A stretch of 64,000 nucleotides of DNA from Sulfurovaceae bacterium (GTDB lineage Bacteria > Campylobacterota > Campylobacteria > Campylobacterales > Sulfurovaceae). The stretch covers positions 62,001 to 126,000 of the forward strand of contig JAQTLE010000002.1 of NCBI GenBank assembly GCA_028715055.1, read 5' to 3'. This document shows, in pieces, positions 11,318-23,473 of this stretch (position 1 is the stretch's first letter; each line of letters begins with the position of its first letter). The notes under the pieces were generated by a model. That model saw nothing but the letters and a program-made list of their open reading frames with translations. It was not told the origin of the DNA and searched no databases. The position numbers were made by a program, and so were the translations under genes.

Positions 11318-12709
11318 ATGGCAAAAAAAATTGCATCTGCTAGAATCGGCACGGAGAGCTCTGAGTTATTAAAAGAGCTAAATAATTCATTTCCTTTTGA
11401 CAAAGCACTTTATCGTGAAGATATAGAAGGATCAAAGGCTCATGCTGCTATGTTGGCATATCAAGGTATCATTTCCAATGATGACCTTGCTAGTATCACA
11501 AATGGACTCAATAAAATCCTTATGGAAATCGAATCCGGAGAGTGGAAACTTGAAGGAGATGATGAAGATATCCATATGGCGATAGAAGGCCGCCTGACAA
11601 GCATGATAGGAGATGCAGGCAAAAGACTCCATACGGCAAGAAGCAGAAATGATCAAGTTGCACTTGATTTTAGACTTTTTGTGCAGCATCAAACCAAAGA
11701 AATATCATCATTGATATTGGATCTGATACAAACTTGTGTAGATATTGCCAAAGATCATACGACTACGCTTTTACCTGGGATGACGCACTTACAGCATGCA
11801 CAGCCTATTAATTTCGGATATCATATGATGGCTTATGTGAACATGTTCAAGCGAGATTATGAGAGATTTATGAGTAGCTTCGAGAGAAATAATCTCTCAC
11901 CTATCGGATGTGCCGCGTTAGCTGGGACTCCTCATCTGATCCATCGTAAAATGACAGCATCAACTCTTGGTTTTGATGCTCCGACTCTCAATTGTCTTGA
12001 TACAGTAAGTGATAGGGATTTCGCTTTGGAAATATTATTTAATATTTCGACATTGATGATGCATATCAGCCGCCTAAGTGAAGAACTTATATTGTGGAGC
12101 AGCAGCGAATTTCGCTGGATCACACTTTCTGATAGACATGCTACCGGAAGTTCGATCATGCCGCAAAAGAAAAATCCGGATATTCCAGAGCTTCTTCGCG
12201 GTAAAACAGGACGTGTAAACGGCAATCTGATCGGACTTTTGACTGTAATGAAAGGTTTACCGTTAGCTTATAATAAAGATATGCAAGAGGATAAAGAAGG
12301 TGTATTTGATAGTATCCGTACTGCTAAATTATCTGTTATGGTACTTGATGAAATGTTGGCTCAAATGAAAATAAACATTTCACGCATGGAAAGTGCATGC
12401 ATGGTGGGGCATTTGAGCGCAACGGATCTAGCAGATTATCTTGTGCGAAAAGTCGGCATGCCGTTTCGTGATGCTTATCATATAGTTGGTAATGTAGTCA
12501 ATCTCGCTGAAGATCAGGGTATAGACATATCAGAATTGTCATTAGAACAATTGCAAAGCATAGAAAGCCGTATAGAAGATGATGTAAAATCTATTTTAAA
12601 CAATCGCGCCTCTATGAATGCCCGTACTTCAGAAGGCGGCACAGCAACTGTTAGAACAAAAGAACAGATAGAGTTTATGCAACAATGGCTAGATAAAATA
12701 TCCGGCTAA
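11318..12709 (+). CDS. argH: Argininosuccinate lyase
   Basis: [26 protein letters not shown] signature; [12 protein letters not shown]. Confidence 0.97.
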   Translation: MAKKIASARIGTESSELLKELNNSFPFDKALYREDIEGSKAHAAMLAYQGIISNDDLASITNGLNKILMEIESGEWKLEGDDEDIHMAIEGRLTSMIGDAGKRLHTARSRNDQVALDFRLFVQHQTKEISSLILDLIQTCVDIAKDHTTTLLPGMTHLQHAQPINFGYHMMAYVNMFKRDYERFMSSFERNNLSPIGCAALAGTPHLIHRKMTASTLGFDAPTLNCLDTVSDRDFALEILFNISTLMMHISRLSEELILWSSSEFRWITLSDRHATGSSIMPQKKNPDIPELLRGKTGRVNGNLIGLLTVMKGLPLAYNKDMQEDKEGVFDSIRTAKLSVMVLDEMLAQMKINISRMESACMVGHLSATDLADYLVRKVGMPFRDAYHIVGNVVNLAEDQGIDISELSLEQLQSIESRIEDDVKSILNNRASMNARTSEGGTATVRTKEQIEFMQQWLDKISG

Positions 12710-12737
12710 AATATGTAAGACAGGTCTTACATATTTT
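12708..12737. terminator. Bidirectional hairpin terminator between argH and the HIT gene
   Basis: Perfect 14-bp inverted repeat AAAATATGTAAGAC-AG-GTCTTACATATTTT. Confidence 0.85.
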
Positions 12738-13080
12738 TGTGTGTATCTTCGTGTTGATAATCCCATTTTAACTTACCGCCGCCAAGTAGGTGGAAATGCA
12801 GATGATATATTTCCTGTCCACCATCTTTCCCATTATTCGTGATAAGCCTATATCCACTTTCATCTAATCCCATTTTGGCGGTCACTTCTTGTATAAAAGA
12901 AGTCAAACCGACCATAATATCCGGAGTCACTTCTTGAAAACATGATATATGAACTTTTGGAATGATCAATATATGTATAGGAGCTTTAGGATAGATATCA
13001 TGAAATGCCAAAAAATGTTCATTTTCATGAACCGTATTGCTTGGTATTTCTCCACCCACTATCTTACATAATATACACAT
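12727..13080 (-). CDS. HIT-family (histidine triad) protein
   Basis: CILCKIVGGEIPSNTVHENEHFLAFHDIYPKAPIHILIIPK; HLHFHLLGG triad. Likely start is the internal Met (MCILCK) rather than the ORF-track start at 13146. Confidence 0.93.
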   Translation of the reverse strand: MCILCKIVGGEIPSNTVHENEHFLAFHDIYPKAPIHILIIPKVHISCFQEVTPDIMVGLTSFIQEVTAKMGLDESGYRLITNNGKDGGQEIYHLHFHLLGGGKLKWDYQHEDTHKNM

Positions 13081-13217
13081 ATTTAACACCTCATTATTGT
13101 TTGTATTTGTATGATTATAGCACATTTTATGTCCGTGTACAATCATTCTATCAGCAATAATAAGATAAAATCACTTCACTTTAGCCTATAATTTATTAGG
13201 TTTGTAATTGAGGATAT

Positions 13218-14219
13218 ATGGAAGAATTAATTGTATTAGAAGCCAATATAACTGCATGTACTACACTAGATGAACTAGAAAAAGTAAGAGTAGATATTTT
13301 TGGCAAAAAGGGATTTTTGACAAAAGAGTTTGCTAAATTAGCAACACTTCAGGCAGAAGAAAAAAGGAGCTTTGCTCAAGTATTAAATCTTGCAAAAGAA
13401 CAATTGCAAGAAAAATTTGATATTCATTATGATGCTTTAAAATCAAAATTGATAGAGGCAAAATTAAAAGAAGAGAAAATAGATCTTTCTTTATATAATG
13501 CAACTCCTAATATTGGCGCATTACATCCGGTCATGGAGACTATGGATAAGATCATAGAGTATTTTGTAGCACTTGATTTTTCCGTAGAGAGCGGACCTAT
13601 GATAGAAGATGATTTTCATAATTTCGAAGCATTGAATCTTCCAAAACATCATCCGGCAAGAGATATGCAAGATACATTTTATTTTGCCGATGGGTCATTG
13701 TTGCGTACCCATACCTCTCCGGTACAAATACGTAAGATGCTTTCTTCTAAACCGCCTATTCGTATGATCGCCCCTGGGTCAGTATTTCGCAGAGATTATG
13801 ATCTTACTCATACTCCTATGTTTCATCAAGTAGAAGGATTAGTGGTTCAAAACAAAGGTGAGGTGAGTTTTGCAAATCTAAAATCTATATTAACGGAATT
13901 TTTACATTTTATGTTTGGTGAAGTTAAAGTTCGTTTTCGACCTAGTTTTTTCCCGTTTACCGAACCTTCTGCCGAAGTTGATATCTCGTGTATTTTTTGT
14001 AAAGGCGACGGATGTAGAGTTTGTTCTCATACGGGTTGGCTTGAAGTCTTGGGTTGCGGAATTGTAGATCCGAATGTATTTAAAGCTGTTGGTTATGATG
14101 ATGTAAGCGGATATGCTTTTGGTCTAGGAGTGGAAAGATTTGCAATGCTATTGCATAAAATTCCTGATTTAAGATCTCTATTTGAGGGTGATATTCGTTT
14201 GTTGGAGCAGTTTAGATGA
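13218..14219 (+). CDS. pheS: Phenylalanyl-tRNA synthetase alpha subunit
   Basis: [29 protein letters not shown]-like [10 protein letters not shown]. Confidence 0.97.
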   Translation: MEELIVLEANITACTTLDELEKVRVDIFGKKGFLTKEFAKLATLQAEEKRSFAQVLNLAKEQLQEKFDIHYDALKSKLIEAKLKEEKIDLSLYNATPNIGALHPVMETMDKIIEYFVALDFSVESGPMIEDDFHNFEALNLPKHHPARDMQDTFYFADGSLLRTHTSPVQIRKMLSSKPPIRMIAPGSVFRRDYDLTHTPMFHQVEGLVVQNKGEVSFANLKSILTEFLHFMFGEVKVRFRPSFFPFTEPSAEVDISCIFCKGDGCRVCSHTGWLEVLGCGIVDPNVFKAVGYDDVSGYAFGLGVERFAMLLHKIPDLRSLFEGDIRLLEQFR

Positions 14220-16555
14220 TAGTTACTAGAAGTTGGTTAAATGAGTTTATTGACCTAAAAGATATTTCAAATGATAAACTTTATGAGACATTCAATGCCA
14301 TAGGGCTTGAAGTTGGTCGCATGGAGCATGTTTCAATGCCAAGCAGAGTAGTTATCGGACAGATACTTTCTTGTGAAAAACATCCAGATGCAGACAAATT
14401 AAATGTATGTCAAGTTAATATTGGTCTTGGCACAAGACAGATAGTATGTGGAGCTGCAAATGTTGTCAATGCTACATTTGTCGCGGTTGCTACTGTCGGT
14501 ACTGTTTTGCCGGATGGATTAGAGATCAAGCCGGCTAAGCTCAGAGGCGTTGAAAGCGACGGCATGATATGTTCTGCTAGTGAGCTTGGGCTTCCAAATA
14601 TCGGTAGCGGTATCATGATATTAGATGATAGTATTGGAGAGTTGGAGCCTGGTCGGGAGCTACGTGAATACGATACAGTAAATGATACTATTTTTGAATT
14701 AGAACTTACACCTAACCGTGGTGATTGTCTAAGCATTTATGGTGTTGCTAGGGATTTGTGCGCAGCTTTAGGTAAAAACCTTATAGAGCATAAGCCTGTC
14801 AGACATAATAAAAAAGTAAAACTAGGCATCTCAAGAGAAGCTTCATTAAATGCACAAGCAGATATTGATGCATATATAAATTGCAATCTTGTTGTTCAAA
14901 AAGAAGATAGCACATTGCCATTGATAGTTTATCTTCGTTTAGCAATGATAAACATACCTAGCAAAAATAAATTAGATGATGCATTAGAATATTTATTGCA
15001 TACTACAGGTGTTATTTTGCAAGCATATGATGCAGATTTTTTTAGAAATGTCGATGAAAAAATCGTTATTGAATTAAAATCTGATGAAAATAAAATGATC
15101 AATATATCTAATTCTACAGATACGGCATCTGTGCTTGGTGTTTATCAAGACCCAAAAAGTAAGCCTGATACACAAAATGGGCAGATCGTTTTAATTTCTA
15201 GCTATATACATCCAAATAAACTTGCTGAAATGCTGGGTGATTCTAAAATTCAAAAAGACTCTATATATTACAATACATCAAGAGGAAGTAATCCGGATTT
15301 TGCCTTTGGTTTATTGGTCGCTATTGATTTTTTTGAAAAATATGATCTTATGGATGTTTATGACGGAGTGCTAAGTCATGAGCCGAACAAAGAAGATAAA
15401 GCCTTGTTGATAGACATAAAAGAACTATATTCGATTATTGGACAAGATATCGAAAAATCAACAGTTACAAATGTGCTTCAAAGATTAGGTTTTAAAGTAG
15501 CAGGTATCGGAGATGATGCGATTGCGATCACGGTGCCTATGTTCAGGCCTGATATTTGCAATATTCAAGATATTGCCGAAGAAGTTGTACGTATAATCGG
15601 TATAGATCAAATAGAATCAAAACCTTTATGTTTCAATGAACATTATCATGCTGATAGTTCTATATCTTTATATAGAGCCAAGAAAGCAATTAGAAATCGT
15701 GCAGCATCAGTAGGATTTTTTGAAAGTATCAGTTATATATTTTCTGATAATGCACTCTTGGAGCAATATGGTTTCGAGACAATAAATAATGAAAATGCTC
15801 TTCTTAATCCTATTGTTCAGGAGATGAATACTTTACGTTCAACTCTTCTTGTGAATTTGCTTCTTTCGGCAAAAAGAAATATCAATTACACAAAAAAATT
15901 GATACCATTATTTGAAATAGGTAGAGTTTTTGATGTTAAAAGGAACGAAAAAGAAAAAATAGCATTTGTTTGGAGTGGACAGTCAGAACAAGAATCTATA
16001 ATAAATCACGGTAAGCCTTCTATGATTAATATGCCGTTATTTTTGCAAAAATTAGGATTTATACTTAGTGATTTTAGACTCGAAGAGTGCAGCCAAACAA
16101 ACAAACTTATTCATCCGTATCAATCTGCAAATATCTTGATCGACAATAAGGTTTGCGGATATGTCAGCAAATTACATCCGGTAGCTCAAGAAGAGTTCGG
16201 GCTTTACGAAACATTTATTGCTGAATTGGATTTCGAAGCTTTGATGCCTAAACATGTTTTGGCAAAATCGATTTCTAATTTTCAAGGTGTATATAAAGAT
16301 TTGAGCATTCTTATTTCAAGAGAAGTTGCTTATTCGCAAGTCAAACGTGCTATTGATGAATTATCTTTATCTATCTTGAGCAATGTTTACCCAATAGATA
16401 CTTATGAAGATAAATCATTGGGCAATAATATTAGTTTAACCATTAGATTGTTTATTCAATCGGGAGAACATACATTAGAAGACAGTGAAATAGAGCATGT
16501 TACTGAGGGCATTTTAACAACTTTGCAAAATAATTTTGGAGCATCATTGAGATGA
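14216..16555 (+). CDS. pheT: Phenylalanyl-tRNA synthetase beta subunit
   Basis: [18 protein letters not shown]-like tRNA-binding domain; [15 protein letters not shown] overlap with pheS. Confidence 0.97.
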   Translation: MIVTRSWLNEFIDLKDISNDKLYETFNAIGLEVGRMEHVSMPSRVVIGQILSCEKHPDADKLNVCQVNIGLGTRQIVCGAANVVNATFVAVATVGTVLPDGLEIKPAKLRGVESDGMICSASELGLPNIGSGIMILDDSIGELEPGRELREYDTVNDTIFELELTPNRGDCLSIYGVARDLCAALGKNLIEHKPVRHNKKVKLGISREASLNAQADIDAYINCNLVVQKEDSTLPLIVYLRLAMINIPSKNKLDDALEYLLHTTGVILQAYDADFFRNVDEKIVIELKSDENKMINISNSTDTASVLGVYQDPKSKPDTQNGQIVLISSYIHPNKLAEMLGDSKIQKDSIYYNTSRGSNPDFAFGLLVAIDFFEKYDLMDVYDGVLSHEPNKEDKALLIDIKELYSIIGQDIEKSTVTNVLQRLGFKVAGIGDDAIAITVPMFRPDICNIQDIAEEVVRIIGIDQIESKPLCFNEHYHADSSISLYRAKKAIRNRAASVGFFESISYIFSDNALLEQYGFETINNENALLNPIVQEMNTLRSTLLVNLLLSAKRNINYTKKLIPLFEIGRVFDVKRNEKEKIAFVWSGQSEQESIINHGKPSMINMPLFLQKLGFILSDFRLEECSQTNKLIHPYQSANILIDNKVCGYVSKLHPVAQEEFGLYETFIAELDFEALMPKHVLAKSISNFQGVYKDLSILISREVAYSQVKRAIDELSLSILSNVYPIDTYEDKSLGNNISLTIRLFIQSGEHTLEDSEIEHVTEGILTTLQNNFGASLR

Positions 16556-17838
16556 AAAAAGTAAATATTGCTTCTATCTCTGGTGGTTTTAATATAGTAT
16601 GCGATGATATAGCATCAGATAAATCAATATCTCATAGATGTGCTATGTTTTCGCTTCTTAGCGACAAACCCTCGATAATAAGGAATTTTTTACAAGCAGA
16701 AGATACGTTAAATTCTCTTCATATAGCATCAATGCTTGGTGCAAATATAATCCAAAATGAAAATAGTATAACCATTATTCCGCCTTTGCAATTAGAAGAA
16801 GCTGATGATGTGCTTGATTGCGGCAATGCGGGTACGGGTATGCGTCTTTATTGTGGGTTACTAGCCGGAGTAGACGGAGCATTTGTACTAACCGGAGATA
16901 AATATCTTCGTTCCCGCCCCATGAAGAGAATAGTAGAGCCTTTACGAAGTATTGGCGCCAAAATAGATGGAAGAAAAAATGGAAATTTAGCCCCATTATT
17001 CATAAGGGGCGGCAAGTTAAAAGCTTTCAGATATCATTCTTCTATTGATTCGGCTCAAGTGAAATCCGCAATGATCTTAGCAGCACTCAAAGCTGACGAT
17101 GTAAGTTATTACAAAGAAAATCTTTTAAGCAGAGATCATACAGAGCGTATGCTTCGTGGTATGGGTGCAAAACTTGACATAAATAATGATGGATGGATAG
17201 AAATTTATCCACCGAATAAACCATTAAATCCACTTGATATTACAGTACCTAGTGATCCATCGAGCGGTTTTTTCTTTGCCGTAGCCGCAGCTATTATTCC
17301 AAATGCAAAAATACATTTAAAAAATCTAACTCTAAACCCAACCCGCATAGAAGCATACAAAGTGCTTGAACGCATGGGAGCCAATATCGAATATATTTTA
17401 AAAGAAGATATATATGAACCAATTGGAGATATCATAGTATCATATAACGGTAAATTACAAGCAACAAATGTAGATAAAAATATAGCATGGCTCATAGATG
17501 AGCTTCCGGCTCTCTCGATAGCTATGGCAGTTGCGGATGGCGTCAGTAAAGTTAGTGATGCAAAAGAACTTCGCGCAAAAGAGAGCGATCGCATAAGCTC
17601 AGTGTTAAACGGGTTGAAAGCTTGTGGTATAAAATATATAGAATTTGAAGATGGCTACGAAATTATAGGCGGAAACATAAATAAAGCGACCATAAATAGT
17701 TTTGGAGATCACCGTATAGCTATGAGTTTTGCAATTGCTGGGCTTATTTGTGGTATGGAGATAGAAGATATAGAATGCATAGATACATCTTTTCCTAATT
17801 TTTTTAAAATTTTAAATAATATCACCGAGGTTAAGTAG
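16552..17838 (+). CDS. aroA: 3-phosphoshikimate 1-carboxyvinyltransferase (EPSP synthase)
   Basis: [44 protein letters not shown]. Confidence 0.96.
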   Translation: MKKVNIASISGGFNIVCDDIASDKSISHRCAMFSLLSDKPSIIRNFLQAEDTLNSLHIASMLGANIIQNENSITIIPPLQLEEADDVLDCGNAGTGMRLYCGLLAGVDGAFVLTGDKYLRSRPMKRIVEPLRSIGAKIDGRKNGNLAPLFIRGGKLKAFRYHSSIDSAQVKSAMILAALKADDVSYYKENLLSRDHTERMLRGMGAKLDINNDGWIEIYPPNKPLNPLDITVPSDPSSGFFFAVAAAIIPNAKIHLKNLTLNPTRIEAYKVLERMGANIEYILKEDIYEPIGDIIVSYNGKLQATNVDKNIAWLIDELPALSIAMAVADGVSKVSDAKELRAKESDRISSVLNGLKACGIKYIEFEDGYEIIGGNINKATINSFGDHRIAMSFAIAGLICGMEIEDIECIDTSFPNFFKILNNITEVK

Positions 17839-18677
17839 TGGAAATAGAATTAGCATCTTCATATGGATTTTGTTTTGGAGTCAAAAGGGCTATTAAAATA
17901 GCCGAAGAGCATCCAAACAGCAAAACATATGGCCCTCTAATTCACAACAAAGATGAGATAGATAGACTTAAAGCAGGATACAACATCGAATTAGCCGAAC
18001 AATTAAGTGATATTGTACCGCAAGAATCGGTAGTGATCAGAACACATGGAATTCCAAAGCATGAACTTCAAAGTTTAAAAGAACAAAATAATATAATTAT
18101 TGATGCAACATGCCCATATGTAACTACACCGCAACAAATAGTACAAAAAATGAGCTCTGAAGGCTATGATATTGTTATTTTTGGTGATATAAGCCACCCG
18201 GAGATCAAAGGTGTTATGAGCTATGGAGTAGATTCGTCTAGAGTATTCGTGGTATCAAATGAACAAGAAGCACAATCTCTTCATCTTAGAAATAAGATCG
18301 CAGTTGTAGCTCAGACTACTAGAAAACCGGAAGATTTTATTAAAATAGTTAATTCTTTGATGTTTACATGCAAAGAAGTAAGAGTTTTTAATACTATATG
18401 TAATGCAACTTTTGAAAATCAAGATGCTGCAGCTTCATTGGCAAAAAGAGCAGATGTTATGATAGTAATAGGCGGCAAGCATTCTTCAAATACCAAACAA
18501 CTGCATTTTATTTGCAAATCCTATTGCAAAGACAGTTATTTAATAGAAAATTCATCCGAGTTAAACAGCCAATGGTTTGATGCAAAGAAATTGTGTGGTA
18601 TCTCAGCAGGAGCTTCAACTCCTGATTGGATTGTACATGAAGTAATTGATGCCATAAAAAAAATTGCTACAAAATAA
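17838..18677 (+). CDS. ispH: 4-hydroxy-3-methylbut-2-enyl diphosphate reductase
   Basis: SSYGFCFGVKRAI; IRTHGIPKHE; DATCPYVTTPQ; GKHSSNTKQL; AGASTPDWIV. Confidence 0.97.
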   Translation: MEIELASSYGFCFGVKRAIKIAEEHPNSKTYGPLIHNKDEIDRLKAGYNIELAEQLSDIVPQESVVIRTHGIPKHELQSLKEQNNIIIDATCPYVTTPQQIVQKMSSEGYDIVIFGDISHPEIKGVMSYGVDSSRVFVVSNEQEAQSLHLRNKIAVVAQTTRKPEDFIKIVNSLMFTCKEVRVFNTICNATFENQDAAASLAKRADVMIVIGGKHSSNTKQLHFICKSYCKDSYLIENSSELNSQWFDAKKLCGISAGASTPDWIVHEVIDAIKKIATK

Positions 18678-18742
18678 CATTAAATACTTTAAAATATTTA
18701 TTGTATAATATCGTCACATTAGGCAAATAATAAGGAAACGGC

Positions 18743-20407
18743 ATGAAGTTCGAAGATATCGAAATAGAAGATGTAGATTTTGGAGCAATGCTCGAGGAAT
18801 CTTTTAAGAGAGAAGAATCAAGTAATGATTTGATTGAAGGCAAAATTGTTAAGATTAATGAGAGCGATAATCAAGCATTAATTGATATTGGACGAAAAAA
18901 AGAGGCAGTTATCTCTTTGGATCAATTAAAAAATAGTGATGGCACACTTGCATTTAGCGAGGGAGATAATATAGATGTCGTCGTAACTGGTGCAAGAGGT
19001 GAACGACCTATCGTTTCCTATGAATTGGCAAAAAAACGAGTAGCACTAAATGCATTTATTGAAAGTTATGATGATACACAAGAGTATCTAATAGAAGGCG
19101 TAATAGCTAAGAAAAATAAAGGCGGATATGTAATAGAATGTGATGGACTTGAGTTCTTCATGCCTAGAACATTATCTTATTTGAATCAAAAGAATGATGC
19201 TGTTGGTAAAAAAATCAAAGCAATTATTACTAAAGTAGACAAAGAAAAAGGTTCTGTTGTAATATCTAGAAAAGAACTTATAGATAGAGAGGGCAGTAAA
19301 ATTGATGAAATCGCCAATAAACTTCTAGAAGACAAAGTAATCGTAGAAGGTTCAGTAAAAATGATAACAAGCTACGGTATTTTTGTTGATGTTGGTGGCG
19401 TTGACGGACTTGTTCATTATTCTCATATTTCACACAAAGGTCCGGTTAACCCATCCAAATACTATAAAGAAGGCGATAAAGTAAATGTAATCGCGCTTGA
19501 GTATGACAAAAAGAAAAAACATCTTTCTCTTTCAATTAAAGATGCTCACAATGATCCATGGAAAGAAATTAGCAATATCATTTCAGTTGGCGATACTGCA
19601 ACGGCAGTTATCAGTAATATAGAAGCTTACGGTGCATTTGTTGATCTAGGAGAAGACCTAGAAGCATTTTTACATGTTTCTGAAATTTCATGGGATAAAA
19701 ATGTAAAACACCCTAGCGATTATCTTACTATCGGTGATAATATCAAAGTAGAAGTAATTGAAATAGATAGAGATAAAAAAAGACTCAGAGTCAGTTTGAA
19801 AAATTTGGTAGATAAACCTATTGATGCATTCGCCACAGCACATAAAATTGGTGACATTGTTAAAGGTGTTGTGACTTCTGTTACTGATTTTGGCGCATTT
19901 GTAAAAATCGGAGCAATTGAAGGATTGTTGCACAATCAAGAGATTTCTTGGGATAAATCTGTCAATGCAAAAAACACATTCCATGTCGGCGATGAAGTAG
20001 AAGTAAAAATTATAAATATCGATACTAAAACAAGCAAAATCTCACTTAGTAAAAAAGCGTTGGAAGACTCTCCGCTTAAAAAGTTTTCATTGAATCACAA
20101 AGTAGGTGATATTGTAACCGGTACAGTTAAAGATAAAAAAGATTTTGGTGTATTTATTTCATTGGGAGATAAAGTAGATGCTCTTATTCGTACAGAAGAC
20201 CTTGCTCCATTAAATATTGATGAGATTGAAAAAGGGCAAGAGATTAAAGGCGTTATCGTATTGATAGATCAAGCGAATGATAAAATCCGTGTATCTGTCA
20301 AAAGACTTGAGCGACAACAAGAAAAAGATGCTGTTGCAAACGTAAATAGTAAGCAAGATGATAGCATGACACTTGGTGATATTTTAAAAGACCAACTTAA
20401 AAAATAA
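18743..20407 (+). CDS. rpsA: 30S ribosomal protein S1
   Basis: Six tandem S1 motifs (e.g. GIFVDVGGVDGLVHYSHIS, GAFVDLGEDLEAFLHVSEISW, GAFVKIGAIEGLLHNQEISW). Confidence 0.96.
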   Translation: MKFEDIEIEDVDFGAMLEESFKREESSNDLIEGKIVKINESDNQALIDIGRKKEAVISLDQLKNSDGTLAFSEGDNIDVVVTGARGERPIVSYELAKKRVALNAFIESYDDTQEYLIEGVIAKKNKGGYVIECDGLEFFMPRTLSYLNQKNDAVGKKIKAIITKVDKEKGSVVISRKELIDREGSKIDEIANKLLEDKVIVEGSVKMITSYGIFVDVGGVDGLVHYSHISHKGPVNPSKYYKEGDKVNVIALEYDKKKKHLSLSIKDAHNDPWKEISNIISVGDTATAVISNIEAYGAFVDLGEDLEAFLHVSEISWDKNVKHPSDYLTIGDNIKVEVIEIDRDKKRLRVSLKNLVDKPIDAFATAHKIGDIVKGVVTSVTDFGAFVKIGAIEGLLHNQEISWDKSVNAKNTFHVGDEVEVKIINIDTKTSKISLSKKALEDSPLKKFSLNHKVGDIVTGTVKDKKDFGVFISLGDKVDALIRTEDLAPLNIDEIEKGQEIKGVIVLIDQANDKIRVSVKRLERQQEKDAVANVNSKQDDSMTLGDILKDQLKK

Positions 20408-20417
20408 AGGTCAAAAA

Positions 20418-22007
20418 ATGTCAAGAAAAACAATCGTAGTATGTGACCATATTCATGAAAATGGTCTAAAACTTCTAATCCAAGATCCTGATATCATGAT
20501 GATTAATGCATCTGATGAGCCAAAAGATAAACTTATTAATGAGATATTGCCACTTGCCGATGTTGCTATTACTCGTAGTTCAACAGATGTTGACGAAGAA
20601 TTATTGGTAAAAGCTACGAAACTTACAGCAGTAGTGCGAGCCGGTGTCGGTGTTGATAATGTTGATATAGACGGGTGCAGCAAACGTGGTATTGTTGTAA
20701 TGAATGTTCCTACTGCAAATACAATAGCAGCAGTCGAACTTACAATGACTCACATGCTTTCTTGTGTCCGTCAGTTTCCTTATGCGCATAATAATCTAAA
20801 AATCGATCGCGTCTGGAGAAGACAAGATTGGTATGGTACAGAGCTCAAAGGAAAAAAACTAGGTATTATCGGTTTCGGTAATATCGGTTCTCGTGTTGGA
20901 GTAAGAGCTAAAGCTTTTGAGATGGATGTTGTGGCATATGATCCATATATCGATTCATCAAAAGCAACAAATGTTGATATCGCTTACACTACTAATTTTA
21001 ACGATATTTTATCATGTGACATCATCACGATTCATACTCCAAAAACTGAAGAAACCATAGGTATGATCGGTGCAAAAGAAATTGCAAAGATGAAAGATGG
21101 TGTGATTCTTATTAATTGCGCTAGAGGCGGATTATATGAAGAAGCGGCATTGTTTGAAGGTTTAAAATCCGGCAAAATTGCAATGGCAGGAATAGATGTT
21201 TTTGATAAAGAGCCAGCCACTAATAATCCTTTATTGGATTTGAATAATGTAACAGTTACACCGCATTTAGGTGCAAATACGCTTGAATCTCAAGAAAATA
21301 TAGCTATTCAAGCAGCTGAAAATGCTATTTTGGCAGTCAAGGGTATAGCTTACCCAAATGCTCTAAATTTGCCGATCAAAGAGAATGAATTGCCTGACTT
21401 CGTTAAACCATATTTGGAATTAACGCAAAAAATTGGACATTTAAGCGCTCAGATTACAAAAAGTGCAATCAAATCAATAAAAGTTATAGCAGAGGGCGAT
21501 ATCGCACCTTTTGTTGAATCATTAGGTACTTTTGCAACGGTTGGAGTATTGACTGAATCATTAGCCGATCAAGTAAACTATGTAAATGCAGAGTTTGTTG
21601 CCAAAGACAGAGGAATAGAAATAGTTAAAGAAACCAAACCCAATACAAGTGGTTTTACAAATAAAATTAGTCTAAAACTTACTACTCAAAACGGTACTAT
21701 CCGCCTGGCCGGTACTGTTTTTGACGGTACTGTTCAACGAGTTATCGAGGTTGATGATTATACATTGGATTTTGAGCCAAAAGGTGTGATGATCTTCTTT
21801 AGAAATACCGACACTCCCGGCGTCATAGGTGATGTTGGACACTTGATCGCACAACATAATCTTAATATTTCTGACTTTAGATTAGGAAGAGATAAAAAGA
21901 AACAAGCTCTCGCAGTAGTAAGAGTTGATGGTGTTGTAAGCAAGGACTTGCTTGAAGAGTTATCAAAATTAGAAGCATGCATCAGCGTGGCATCTGCAAC
22001 ACTTTAA
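20418..22007 (+). CDS. serA: D-3-phosphoglycerate dehydrogenase
   Basis: GKKLGIIGFGNIGSRVGVRAKAF; INCARGGLYEE; C-terminal ACT domain; 529 aa. Confidence 0.96.
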   Translation: MSRKTIVVCDHIHENGLKLLIQDPDIMMINASDEPKDKLINEILPLADVAITRSSTDVDEELLVKATKLTAVVRAGVGVDNVDIDGCSKRGIVVMNVPTANTIAAVELTMTHMLSCVRQFPYAHNNLKIDRVWRRQDWYGTELKGKKLGIIGFGNIGSRVGVRAKAFEMDVVAYDPYIDSSKATNVDIAYTTNFNDILSCDIITIHTPKTEETIGMIGAKEIAKMKDGVILINCARGGLYEEAALFEGLKSGKIAMAGIDVFDKEPATNNPLLDLNNVTVTPHLGANTLESQENIAIQAAENAILAVKGIAYPNALNLPIKENELPDFVKPYLELTQKIGHLSAQITKSAIKSIKVIAEGDIAPFVESLGTFATVGVLTESLADQVNYVNAEFVAKDRGIEIVKETKPNTSGFTNKISLKLTTQNGTIRLAGTVFDGTVQRVIEVDDYTLDFEPKGVMIFFRNTDTPGVIGDVGHLIAQHNLNISDFRLGRDKKKQALAVVRVDGVVSKDLLEELSKLEACISVASATL

Positions 22008-22021
22008 TTACACAATTATAT

Positions 22022-22062
22022 ATATTATAACCATTTTTTATAGGCAAATTTGGTTATAATAT
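22022..22062. promoter_or_regulatory. 12-bp inverted repeat (operator or terminator candidate) upstream of the RND efflux operon
   Basis: ATATTATAACCA (22022-22033) ... TGGTTATAATAT (22051-22062); right arm contains TATAAT. Confidence 0.55.
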
Positions 22063-22102
22063 TTTACTACGTTTAACTATATTTTATATCTAAGGAGTAA
22101 AC

Positions 22103-23473
22103 ATGAAGATGAGAATATATCTCATACTCATGTGCGTTACTTTTCCTGTTTTTGGAGATGTAACAAATCTTGAGCTTAAAGAAGCATTAGCAATGCTTAA
22201 AGAAAAAAATCTTGAAATCAAAGTAGCACAGTTTGATGCCCAGATGAAACAATTGGAATCCAAACTTCCAATGGCTAGCCGTCTGGGAAAAATAGATGCT
22301 ACGCTTGGCGCAATGCGTTCAAATGATGCAGGAAGTGTGTTTGGGTTTAAACTTCAAAGTAGAGAAGCTACATTTGGAGATTTTGGTTTTAGTGATTTTT
22401 TGTCACCACCACCTGATTGTGCATCAAATATACTAAATTGTCAACCACATGATCTCAATTATCCAAAAGCAAGAAATCATTATCTGACTAAATTTACATA
22501 TTCTGTTCCATTATTTACCGGTGGCAAAATAACTCAATACAGCCGTATAGCGCACGATATGTATGAGATGAGCAAGATAGACAAAGACAAAGTAGTGGCT
22601 CAAAAAGTTTTTGAGACCAAAAAAACATTTTATGATATCACTCTTATAGAAAACTATATAAACAATTTGTCAAAAATAAATAATAATATCTCTCGCTTGG
22701 AAGATACCGTAAAAGAGATGACAAAAGAAGGTTTTGCCATTAAAACCGATCTATTGGAAGTTCAAGCTCATAAAGCTGAAGCCCAAAGCTTGCTTATACA
22801 AGCTAAACTTAACCGCGACCTTGCATATCAATATCTTTCATTTTTATTAAATAATGAAGTTAAATCAATTAAAAAAATTGATGAAATGGCTCCACTTAAC
22901 ATGCCAACAAAAGATGAAATACAAAATAATAGTTTTGATATTCAAAAAGCACTTTTAGGTTTACAAATAACTGAAAATGCAGTATGGATCCAAAGAGCTT
23001 CATTTTTGCCGATGATCGGAGGATTTGCAGAATATGGAAGTGCCGATAATGTAATATTTAACGATTTCCATAATCATGATTTTTATACTATCGGTTTACA
23101 AGCTAGCTGGAATATTTTTAACGGATTTGCTGATAAGATAAATTTAGAAAAAGCAAAATTAGAAAATCTTAAAACCATAGACCAAGTTGAGCTTGCAAAA
23201 AGCGGGACCGAGCTAAAAGCCAAACAGTTACAAACAGCAGCACTTAGTGCATTTGAAATGACAAGAAGTGATGAAAAAAGCTTGGCTTTTGCTTCGCAAG
23301 TGTATGAAAATTATTTGGCAAAATACAAAGAAGGCTTAAGTCCAGTAGGTGATGTTTTGATCAAGCAATCAAAAGAACTTGAAGCGCTTTTGAAGCTCTT
23401 AACGGACAAAAATACATACAATGCCAAAGTATTTGAGCTTGATAGTTTAACAAAAAAAGGAGAGGAACAATGA
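22103..23473 (+). CDS. TolC-family outer membrane efflux protein
   Basis: Signal peptide; NLELKEALAMLKEKNLEIKVAQ; periodic coiled-coil regions; first gene of an adaptor/RND operon. Confidence 0.9.
   Translation: MKMRIYLILMCVTFPVFGDVTNLELKEALAMLKEKNLEIKVAQFDAQMKQLESKLPMASRLGKIDATLGAMRSNDAGSVFGFKLQSREATFGDFGFSDFLSPPPDCASNILNCQPHDLNYPKARNHYLTKFTYSVPLFTGGKITQYSRIAHDMYEMSKIDKDKVVAQKVFETKKTFYDITLIENYINNLSKINNNISRLEDTVKEMTKEGFAIKTDLLEVQAHKAEAQSLLIQAKLNRDLAYQYLSFLLNNEVKSIKKIDEMAPLNMPTKDEIQNNSFDIQKALLGLQITENAVWIQRASFLPMIGGFAEYGSADNVIFNDFHNHDFYTIGLQASWNIFNGFADKINLEKAKLENLKTIDQVELAKSGTELKAKQLQTAALSAFEMTRSDEKSLAFASQVYENYLAKYKEGLSPVGDVLIKQSKELEALLKLLTDKNTYNAKVFELDSLTKKGEEQ

Noticed and set aside
13218-22007. 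pheS-pheT-aroA-ispH-rpsA-serA as a novel operon
   Set aside because: To my knowledge this gene order is common in Campylobacterota, so it is ordinary synteny despite the unusual functional mix.
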